The position numbers were made by a program, and so were the translations under genes. Of a stretch of DNA of 64,000 bases, positions 47,859-58,300 are shown in pieces. Below the pieces are notes generated by a model that saw nothing but the letters and a program-made list of their open reading frames with translations, was not told the origin of the DNA and ran no database searches. Source of the stretch: Icerya purchasi (taxonomy: Eukaryota > Arthropoda > Insecta > Hemiptera > Monophlebidae); assembly GCA_039619475.1 (NCBI GenBank), contig CM077115.1, positions 307,906,734 to 307,970,733 of the forward strand, read 5' to 3'. Every line of letters starts with the position of its first letter. Within the stretch, counting starts at the first letter, position 1.

Positions 47859-48190
47859 GGGTGGCCACCCAATCGAGAAGCTAGAAATTTTACAAACCGG
47901 GAAAAAGCCGGGAATTTTGTTGAAAAACCGGGAAAAAAAGTAAAAACAGCTGAAAACGATATCGTTAAAAGAAAAAATCATTTGTAGCGAAAATTGAATG
48001 CATTTTTTACTGTACTTTACCGAAAATAAATTAGAAAGTTCTGTTTTATTCATATGAAATAATCTGCACCGGTTAGATATCAATATTAAAAAAAATCCAT
48101 TCTTTTTGTACAATTCTAGTAATCAGGAAATCTGGAGTATTTGGACTAGGAAAACCGGGAATTTAAAAAGTTATATTTCAGTGGTCACCA
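47859..48190. repeat. Dispersed repeat A, copy 2 (compact, 332 bp)
   Basis: Begins gggtggccaccc and ends agtggtcacca. Internal 'aaccgggaaaaagccggg' and 'ttttgtacaattctagt' match copy 1 at 42131-43005. There is no frame longer than chance across both copies. The outer bases form a short imperfect inverted repeat. Confidence 0.7.
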
Positions 48191-48202
48191 TAATTATATT
48201 CA

Positions 48203-48506
48203 GAGGCGTCGCCAACGATGTTCCGGGGGGGGGGGGGGGCAAGATGGTAGAAAGAAGATGTGAGTTATAGGAAAAATAAAATTTATAATTTGTAAAGGCT
48301 TAATATTTTATTAAACAAGAATAAAATCTTAATTAAAACGTAATTTTCGTGGGTTTTTGATAAATTGTTCTAATACTTTATTATAAAAGTCTTCCAAATT
48401 GTCCGTGATTACGCGTCTAGTGCTCATCATGGCTAGTTGATTAAAAAGTTTCGAAGCTCCAGGGGCGGCAGCGGTCTTCCCCTGACCCCCCTCTTGTTGA
48501 CGCCCA
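48203..48506. repeat. Dispersed repeat B, copy 1, with GGCGTC ends
   Basis: Starts ggcgtcgccaacg with a run of G (about 48225-48239) and ends in the reverse complement, ...ttgttgacgccc. The interior (gcaagatggtagaaagaaga, taaaggcttaatattttatt) is nearly the same as 63811-64000. It is probably a small non-autonomous DNA transposon. It lies 12 bp from repeat A. Confidence 0.75.
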
Positions 48507-50760
48507 TAATTATAAGCGATGTGTAAGAGACTCAAACTTACCATAAAAAAGTCAGTTTTTTTAACATGCAGAAATTTCAAAACATTTTCCAATTATAAAA
48601 ATATAAAACCGTACGACTATGCTCTCCTATTGGTGCTACCTCTTGGTCAAATAATTAGTAATAGAAATATTTTCCTTTGCTTTAGAAAAATACATTTTTC
48701 GAATCAATACCAGGAAATAAAAAGACAAAAAAGAAGTAGTTCCTAAACAAAAAATTGATCGCTCGCGCCTTAACGTTAAGGAGATTTCCTTCTGCCTTCT
48801 CACTTTTATTTCACGAACTAGTAACGCCCCAACGTTTACCGTCCGTCGATGGTGCATACCATGCATTCTGTTTGTATAATAATTTCTTATTTTCATTCAT
48901 ATTTTGCTCGTTGAATGTGATGTATTTTCTAAACGAAAATATATCGCATTACCCACGACGGGCAGAGCGGAAGGATAATTGAATGACTAATAAAAACTTA
49001 TCGAAATGTATATAATGTAAATACTGCGAATTTTCGTAATAATAAGGGCATGTTTCTTCGATTTTAAACCTTTTTTCTAATTTGAAAAACAAAAATGGAA
49101 GTTCGTACGGAAAAATGTTTGAAACCGATGAAACTAAAGGTGTAAGATTCAATTTTTAAACGATTTTTACAGTTGAAACTCGTCTCTCCGGCCTTATTAC
49201 TTATAAATAGACAAAAATATTTGCTCAAAAAAAAAAAAGTCGTTCATCCGCATTTAAAACGAAGGTGTTTTTTAGTGTCTTTAAGTTAGTCACACTTTTT
49301 TAGGAGTAAAAGATAAGTGGAAACAGTCTTTCCAAAGTCAAAATATAGCCAAAAAATTCACTGAAGAATTTAAAACGAAATAAAAAGCATCGTTTACAAA
49401 TTTAAGCACAATGCCGAAAAAACGACCCCTAACTATACCTAATCGGCTTGAAAAACTAGTCTTAAAAGAAGAAGCTGATACTTTCGTTTTAAAAAGCTTG
49501 TAAAATTAATTCAATAGGAAATCGTTGAAAAGAATCTAAAAAAAACTAAATCCTGCAGAAATCCGAGTTCTGTATAAAAGTTAATCGTATAAGCATAAAT
49601 GACAGTAACATTATTTTTAAAATATCTTGATAAAACATTCGCTCTATGTGCAAAGAAGTATCGAACAAAAGCATAAAATGAAGGAAACATATTGCTTTTT
49701 ATTGATAATATTAATCTCTCTTTCAATGTTCCTTTGGAAAAAAATCAGAAATATGTTTTATAGTGGTGCTCTTCTTACCGTAAAACAGCGAGTCTGTTGC
49801 AGCTTGGTTAGAATCTTACCTAATGCAAAGAAAGAAGGCATGTCACAAAAACTAGTAACATATATTAAGTGATAGTGCTGTACAAACTATGGAATTTCTC
49901 AAAATAGGAGTTGATATTAGCTGGATTAATAATAATAATAATAAAAAATAATAAGTTTACTCTGTGTACCGTTAAAAACAAAATAATTTATTTTTTTAAT
50001 TTTTTATTTATATAATTGAATTATATGTTATAAAATGTTATTATTGCCATAATTACGGATCTGTGATATTTGAAACTATTCAACTATTTTAATAATTATA
50101 TATATATAAATATATTTTGTGTTTTTAACAGAATTTAGTGAACTTATTAATATTAAAACAATACACAAAAATGTATGAAGACAATAACAATAATAAATTG
50201 CACACACGCTCACACACATACACCGCTGCAAACAATTTCTAGTCAGCCAATGTGTTTAAACAGGAGCAAATCAAACTATCATCTGCCCGTGTTATACAAC
50301 TATTTAATACTTTACACTACTATTATTGTCACCATGGATAGTATTATCAATACCATCAAATTTTATGAAACATATTATTTTTACCATAATTTGTTATCAT
50401 TATTATTATATTACTGTTTAAACAAATAATTGCATTATAACTACTAGTGTTACATTTACTACCCGTAGCTGCTGAAGTAGGTTTGGGAATAATTCAGGAA
50501 CTGCAGAATATGTGTTTTGTTATTTACTCTTATAATTTACGTAAGTTTAATGATCATATAACTTAAAAATGTGACCTCCTTTGCAAATATAGGTTAATTA
50601 AGTGCATAAGGCATAAAAAAAAATTAAACACAGCACAGAATTATTCTATGTATTAAAAAACGTCTGCTGATCGCACGTTTATACTCACAAGCAGGCAAAA
50701 TATATCATTATTTCTTGAAAAACTCTTGTAAAACATTATAAATTTATTTACTTGTAATTT
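48507..50760. other. Intergenic, no gene
   Basis: AT-rich with short frames only. A moderately GC-richer patch at 48750-48880 was not identified. CA-rich simple sequence at 50195-50222. Confidence 0.4.
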
Positions 50761-51410
50761 TTTTTTTTTTTTTTTTTGATGGTGGGGGGATACGCTAACG
50801 AAGAGCAACAGCTCAGTCAACCGAGGAATTTGAATAATATTTCAAAAGGAGCAAAACATATCAGATTTTAATCTGGTGCAAGATAGAATGAATGAAAGAA
50901 ATTCGAATAGGAACAACTGACAAGGAAGGAAATAAGAGAACATAAGAGTCATTCTATGGAGTAGGAAGACCAAGATCCAAAAGCTGAGAATATAAAAGAG
51001 AACGTCCCGAAGAAAGTGAGGAACATTCGAAGAAAATATAATTGGCATCACACAGAAAAAATGAATCTTCCGGGTGAAGAGGATATTGCAGTAAAGATAC
51101 GAGAGAAAAACGAAAAAGTGACGATCGGAGAAAGCTATGACCGAAACAAAAGCGACATATGACGCTGATCAGAGAACGACAAAGAGAAGGAAACATGTCA
51201 AATCAATTGATGAGAGAAGGTAAAGAGATTGGACGGAAAGATAAAAGGTAACAAATAATCATTGGTTTGATTTGATTATTACTATTACCATTATTATTGT
51301 TATTATTCATTATCATTATTACCATTATAATTCCTTTATCAACAAATTTGATTTGATTTGATTATTATTATTATTATTATTTTTTTCGAAATAGGCTATC
51401 TAGGAACCAT
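50761..51410. repeat. Purine-rich stretch and ATT microsatellite
   Basis: The plus strand is strongly A/G-biased from about 50880 to 51245 (gaaagaaattcgaataggaa and similar), which leaves long pyrimidine-coded open frames on the minus strand that look artefactual. It is followed by tttgatttgattatt/attatt repeats at 51258-51382. Confidence 0.5.
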
Positions 51411-51754
51411 GAGAAATAATTTTTTGTACAGTTCACCGTCTTTTTCGCAATCCAATATTTCTTCGTCCATAGCCTATGTTCTTTTTTTTTCCCTTGTTCA
51501 TAGTTTGCCCGTTTTCTTCTCTTTCCAAATTCCCAACAATTCGAACAATTCAATATAAATTACATTACTTTACCCGGTTCAAATTTTACCCAAGAAATAC
51601 ATTCGAAAGACTATGCCGTGTACAGATCTAAAAGTAATATAATCAAAATATTAATTTTCGTTTACGATTTTCATTTCGCACATCATAGAGAAGTAGCCAG
51701 AATCCAAGAAGTCAAAACCAAAACTTTATTTACATTGCGACATAGTAAAAGTAA
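51411..51754. other. Intergenic, no gene
   Basis: AT-rich; a 'aaataggctatctagg' / 'ccatagcctatg' pair at 51391-51481 may be chance. Nothing else was recognised. Confidence 0.35.
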
Positions 51755-51972
51755 AACAAGTCCCGTACCCTTGATAGTCTGAATTGTGAAGTTAAGGTTC
51801 ACAATGTACTAAGCCCAACGGCACTAATGAGTGCAGGGGGGGAACAACCCTTTCTCTCGGCCGCCTTTAATTTCTCAGACTTCTCTGGTACCCAATTATT
51901 TCAGGTTGGCTAAACTTGGGAGCGATTTGGATCCGGGACGAGACAAATCCCGAACCCGTGACCTCTGATTTA
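51755..51972 (-). mobile_element. tRNA-derived SINE, copy 2, head truncated
   Basis: Shares the body and tail of the SINE at 35990-36245 ('cacaatgtactaagcc', 'aacggcactaatgag', 'attatttcagg'). The B box (tgacctctgattta side) is present, but the A-box end is replaced by LINE sequence from about 51972, so the copy was cut by, or stops at, that junction. Confidence 0.75.
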
Positions 51973-51989
51973 GTAGGATCATAAAAATA

Positions 51990-53065
51990 TCAACTTTGTC
52001 AGAAATTTTAATAAAGCATTGTACAACATGAAGCCAGGCATAAAAGTAAACTATCAATATATTAACAATATAACACACACATTTATGACATTATACTAAC
52101 TGCAAACTCACCCAACAATCTTAAAAATATTCTTAATCGGGTTAATAGATGCAGCAAGAAATATGGTTTACAGTTAAATGTAACCAAAACAGAGTCAATA
52201 GTAATCAACAAGAATTATACAATCATTATAGATCAAAATGCAAACAAACAAAAAATAGAACAAAAAAAAATGGAAATACCTAGGAATTTAGAATCTAGAT
52301 CAAGAAGTTAAAGCGGGCAGAAACACATATAGTGATTAAAAAAAATTAAAGAATAATTTTCTAATAAGTTGTTAAATCTGTAAATCAGGCAAAAGGGTAA
52401 GCAAATTTGTTAAATCTAATTTATTATGCCCTATAGCGTGGGTTACATAATAGCATAGGCGTACCCAGGCAAGTTTGGATGGGGGATCGATCCATTTAAA
52501 AAAAAAACACTTGACAGAAACAAGGATTTTACTTAGTAATTATATTTTATTAATAATCTCTTGTATAATAGTTCTAAATGCGTAAGACTTCTGTTTGTTT
52601 TCATTTTGAGAATAATTTACACTAATACATAGTTAGTTGTACTGTCAGAATGCCTGGCACCAAAACATCTTACGACCCTAAAGCGACAATACAGCAACGT
52701 AAAAATCCATTTCGGGAGGGGTTTGAACCCCCAAATCCCCCCCCTCGAAACTTTTTTTAAAAAAGTTTTAAAAACTCCACGGACAGCAAAAATAAGAAAT
52801 AGCAATAATAAATGAAATCAGGCAGATCCTTATAAAAAAATGGTTACTTTATATGCAAGTCATATAAGGAAAAAGTTCAAACTATTATGTCTTATAATCC
52901 AGGCAAAGATTAAAAGCAAAAAAGAAGTTGCCCGGAAAAAACTTTCATGGATGCAGAATATTCGTTAACAAGCTGTAATATTAATTGTTGGTCTGTTGGT
53001 TTAACCGCTGAAAAATGAAATATATAAAAGTTATCTGATTGCTAAGTATGGCAATCGGTGAGAAA
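51990..53065 (+). mobile_element. Decayed LINE (RT end and C terminus) with nested insertion
   Basis: Plus-strand text ILTANSPNNLKNILNRVNRC, KKYGLQLNVTKTESIVINK and KWKYLGI follows the position of YADD and is the RT palm/thumb of an RTE/BovB-like or related LINE. After an insertion, LLCLIIQAKIKSKKEVARKK and LSWMQNIR at about 52875-52970 match the C-terminal 'GRKKxSWLxNLR' block of the same type. Several stops. Confidence 0.65.
52455..52800. repeat. Repeat with G/C-run ends inserted in the LINE
   Basis: Begins aggcgtacccaggcaag and ends with a run including ggtttgaacccccaaatccc and a C-run (about 52735-52745). It breaks the LINE coding order between the RT and the C-terminal block. The C/G-run ends recall repeat B, but relatedness is not shown. 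Confidence 0.45.
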
Positions 53066-54051
53066 CAAAACCCCGATGAAAAAAACTTTTTACAACGGAG
53101 AAATTAATTTTTTTTATTCCGAAATAAAAGTTTTTAATAGCCGTGAGATTTTTTTAGTTGGCAAAATGGGACACTCCAGAAAAAATAAAAGAAAAATTTA
53201 AATTTTTTTATTATTTATATAATAAGGTATATTCTTTAAAAGTTGTCGTAAGGTTTTCAATTATCCCCCTCTCGGTTTAAATGAAATTTGATGAGATTTT
53301 GTTAAACCCCCTAACGCAGTTTGGGCTCATAATTAATGAATGATCCCGAAGCAAAAGCTAAAACACTGTTTTTATTTTAAAAGTATTCTCAATTAATTTT
53401 TTAAAATATTCCAGTGAATTTCTTTTTTTTTTTTTTACTAATAATATAAATATATACGTTACGTATTATTTAATTTTAAATTAATTTTCTTTAAAACAGT
53501 AATTTGAAAATTATAATCAATGAAATACAGTCTAATAGTTAATATAAATCGTATAGTGATTAATGAGGTTTGTGTTATTTTAGTTTTCTTTTAATTGTAT
53601 TTTTTCGCTAGGAAAAATAATCGTAAATATATTTTATGACTCGGCTTAATGATTTGTTATTTTATGTTGAAAAAATAAAACAAATAATTTCAATTCGATC
53701 GATAAAAAAAAAACAAAAGTCGATAACTAAAATTTTGCGAGTATTGTTTGTCAGATGACAAATCGTAAAGTGCTGTTTAATTGAAAATTAGGTTTGTATA
53801 TTTACCTGAGCTATGATGGCAAGGACATAATTTGCTTATTAACAATGGTACGGTACGGGTGAGTTGTAATCAACTGTTATCTCTAATCGGCAGATGTTTT
53901 TAAAAAAACATCTAAATCAATTAAACACCAAAATGCGGTGAAAATATTTGTCGAAGTCTTTGCGAAGGCTTCATATGCGTACCACAAGTATGTCGTATAT
54001 TATTATCAGTATTTTTACATAGAAATTTTAAGACGTTTAAATTAGTTCACG
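53066..54051. other. Region upstream of egl, no element recognised
   Basis: AT-rich intergenic and 5' untranslated sequence. No TATA box, initiator or upstream exon could be chosen with confidence. Confidence 0.4.
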
Positions 54052-55392
54052 ATGGACAGCGGAGAATACGAAATGATCAGAAATCAGACGCTACTGTTCT
54101 TTTTCGAAAAGTTAATGGACAAGGGCGGTCCCAGAACATTACACGATTTAAGCTGTCAATTTGGAGCTAAAGGATTTACCAAAGAGATGCGCCAAATTGC
54201 CGGTGGTTCGCAATCGGGACTGAAGAAATTTCTTGCTCAATACCCTTCATTGTTTACTGTAGATGGCGATCATGTTCACACATCGTTTTCCGTACCAGAA
54301 GATGATAATAATAGTGTAAATTCCCAACCAGTGCTCTGTAAAAGAGATTACGTGGAAGAAGCTATACAGTACTTCAGAAATAAATTAATTCAGTACGGGG
54401 AGGGCACGGAAGTGCCCATTAAAAGTTTATTAGGTCATAGGTCTCAAGCTTCTCCAGAAGTGCGTCATATATCAGGTCAGCACTTGAAAGATTTTAAAGA
54501 TTTTCTCTGTCGTTATCCCGATGTATTTATTATTACAGAAGAAGATGTCATGTTGGCTGAGTACGCTAATATGGAACGTAAACCTTATCGCGAAATAGAA
54601 GAAGTTAAGGTAGATACCGCCGTTGCTAATAAGATATTAACTTATTGCAAAAATGTCGTTGGTTCCAGAGGACCAATACTAGTCGATCAGTTGTTCAACA
54701 GTATTACCGATGAATTTTCCGAAGAATCGTACATGTCCATATGTAAAACTGCCCCGGATTTATGCACATTTTTAAAAATGCATTCGAACGTATTCGATAT
54801 TCAATCTCAAATGGTTAAATTATCTTCGATGTTTGCAAATAAGCCTGCACTGAATTTAAATAATGATTACGCGTTTTGCAACGGATTTAAAAATTCGAAA
54901 AATACTATTCAAAATAGCGCAGATAGTTCTGCAACATGTTGCGAGGTAATTACTAATAATCAGACGATACCTTCGCCTGCACCACTACCAACAGCACCGC
55001 TAGTGAATAGAAATCAGACTCTAAAACAGCGCATTAATTCATTGTTAATGAAAACTATAGCGGATAATACGGAAAAAGATAGAAGAGATGCAACGATCAC
55101 AGTTAATAGTGTAAGCAATAACGACGCATGGAAAATAAAATTGTTACAATTGACCAAAGTGATAGTTCATCCGAAAGAATGTCTCCAGTTTACCGAGGAC
55201 ATATTAAATTGTAGCGATTCGTGTATATCGTTCGACTGTCAAGGAATAAATGTTGGATCGAGTGGCCAAATAACATTGTTTCAGATAGGTCTGACAAAAG
55301 AGCAAGCCTACATTTTCGACATTATAACGTGTCCTTCGTTAATTACCAGCGGAGGCTTACAGAGACTTCTCGAGTCAGAAAATGTCACAAAA
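54052..55392 (+). CDS. egl: egl exon 1
   Basis: Runs 447 codons from ATG in a cacgATGg context. It contains the N-terminal BicD-binding region and the start of the exonuclease fold, ending LLESENVTK. The donor is GTAATT at 55393; reading on gives 17 unrelated codons to a stop. Residues 270-350 are variable and Asn/Ser/Pro-rich. Confidence 0.93.
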
Positions 55393-58300
55393 GTAATTAT
55401 ATTTAAACATTTTGAATATTGCAACAATGAATTAAGAATATTTTAATCTCAACTTTTTCAAATTTATACATTTAAACTAAATTTTCTTACTATTTTTACT
55501 GTGTTAATTACAAATTCCGATGTTGTCAAAACGTAATGAAAAATAAAATACTTCGTTGAATTATTTCTTTCATCGAAAAAATTATTGTTTCTTCAGTTAT
55601 TAAAAATTAGTGTCTTCTTTCAAAAAAAAACAAAACATTAATACTAGAAGCACGTTATATAAATTTACTTTTGAACTTTCGAGATATTCTAATGTGTTTT
55701 TAACCGAAACATTTTTTACATGCTTGTTTTTTTTATAGTTTTGCGTTTATTAAATTTTATATCGGAAAAAAATGGCACGTTTTTCTCAAAATTTATTAAA
55801 AAAATCACACAGTTTGCTTGTAATTATTTTGTTGAAATTTTTTTCAAAGAAATTATTTTTGTCTGTGTACATAAAAAAGTAAATAAAATTATTACATATT
55901 AATATAGAAAATATTTCAATTTGAGCGATGAATTTTTAAATTTTTCCACTTAGACATTTAATAATAACCCTAATAATTATTCACGTATTTTACGATATTT
56001 ATCCGTTTTCATACCGACTTTTATTACTGTTATTATTTCAGGTAATTCACGACTGCCGTAATATCAGCGTAAATCTTTATCAGCAGTTTGGTATACTTCT
56101 AAATAATGTTTTCGACACTCAGGTATCGTATGTAGCTTATATATAGTGATAACTTTTTTAATATGCTATTTTAACCATTTATTGTTGCAAAATTGGTCAT
56201 CATTTGTTATTTAGCCGTTCTCGCTAAATCCTTTGCGGTAAACTCCATACTACTGAGACCTAATGTAAGCGAAAGGGTAGGTACTCCTTTTAACAATGAT
56301 GAAATGCCCCTGATTTTTTTTTTTTTTTTTCTGTGTGAAAAAGTATTTGTTGCGGCACAAAATGAAGGGTGACCCGGGTCATAGGTCGCCAAAAAAATAC
56401 ATCGATTTTTACGTTTCTTTTTTTTCTCACGTTCTGATGATTAGAAAAATGTGAAAAAATTCTTGTGTACTCTTCAACTTGTAACATTTAGGCGGAAATT
56501 TTTCTAGAATGATCAACGACTTCAAAGAAAATTATTTAATATTTAAAATGCGATTTTGATCGTGTTCCAATGTTGGAACGGTCAGTATTGTTTTATTTTC
56601 TTGCAAGATGGGAAAAAATACATCAAAAATGAATTTTTTCAGATTTTTTCTAGTGGTGAGTCATGTCGAAAAATCAAAAAAAACGTTAAATCGTCTACTT
56701 TCAACACGAAAGCATCGTCTTTCAAGTGATTACTTTTTTTCCAGCGTTCTAGTTGCTCATAATTTTTAACAAAAATTCACAAATACATTTGACTATCCTT
56801 AACTTTGCAAATACTTTTTTTCATTTTAAATCACTTAAGAAAAATACTACACGTGTAAATATAAGTAAGACAAATTGGATATATTTAATAATGGTGCAAA
56901 ATAATTTTACAAAATGTTTCCTTCAAATATATATTATCTAAATATTGAAAATCATTTTTTAAAATAATTAATTACTAAGCAGCAATACTTTCTATTCACC
57001 TACCAATTATACAACTCGTAAGATATTTTTAAAATTTGATGTTTTTTCACGTATTTTGAATTTGTGTCTGTCCTGGTTATTATTGCCTCTTCTAAACGTT
57101 TATTTATTTCTTACTTAATTATACAAGTATCGAATATGTGACTTTTTTTAAACTATAAGTTACCCTGCAATAAAGTAAAATTAAATATATTATTGAAGTA
57201 TATTCGATGCTTGATAACCAAAAAAGCTTTAAAAATATTACAATTTTCTACATCCTATTTGTTTGAAATGGGTTTTTCAGTATTAACCAAAATAAAAACG
57301 AAAGAAAGATCGAGACTGTTAAATGTAGAAGACGATATCAGAGTAGCATTGTAATCTTTACGACCAAATATAAATGAAATTATCAAAAAACGTCAAACTC
57401 AAATTTCTCGTTAAAAGTATTCTTATCATTAACTTGTAATTAATCTCTTAATAAACGTACTGTTGTTTTTGTAGTACATATTATTTTATTTTACATTCAA
57501 AATTATTATCATAAACTATTTTACCCAGTGTATTATAGGTAAGTAAACAACTTTTAAACTTATCCTTTTTCTTTGTGTGTCGCCAAATTTTGAAATCGTT
57601 AAAAGTATGCCGCGACAAAAAAAGAAGGTTGAGAATCACTGGTGCAGAGATTAGTTCGATTGTCGCCAAGATAACGACGAAAAATTTATTTATAAGATCT
57701 GGTTCTCAATAATATGTCCGGTAAACTTCTTTAGATTTTTAATTTATAGTATTCTTAGCGATTTGTTTTAAAATAATTTAACATCAAAAAATGTAAACCG
57801 CTTAGGTCCGCGAAGTAAATTTATTATAAAATAAATTAGAATAAGACAATTTACGGTCGATACGAGTGATGAGTAGGAACGGAAGGATACGTATCCGTGG
57901 ATCCGTATTGTACAGCGAAGTTGATGATGTAACTCCCACTAAAGTTGAAACGTATCTGCAATTCCGTCTCAGCAAATGCTAAATCGATGAATGTTGTATA
58001 CAAATGTTTACACGGTTCCGCTATAGAAGCTAAAATATAGTCCCCTTGAACATAGACCGTTTGTCCTTTTCTGCGTTTCATACAGAATGAATACAGAAAT
58101 GTGCCAGATCAGCTAGAAAAGTGAAAAAACGAAAACAGAATGATCAGAAAGAAACTTTGTCTATTGTTTTTTCTGTAAACACAAATTTCTGTATGATTAT
58201 ACTCTCACATTAGCTATTTTGAAATTTTCTTTTCTATTTCAAACGCGCGTAATCATCTAGCCTAACACTGGTAAACGCTGTGTCGACAACCAGTTTAAAC

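Noticed and set aside
50842..51196. Two overlapping minus-strand frames of 69-80 codons
   Set aside because: They come from a purine-rich plus strand that lacks stops on the complement; the translations are Ser/Phe/Leu-biased and not protein-like.
54052..55446. egl exon 1 frame as a complete single-exon gene of 464 codons
   Set aside because: The last 17 codons after the donor at 55393 are unrelated to Egl, and the exonuclease fold continues in phase at 56042.
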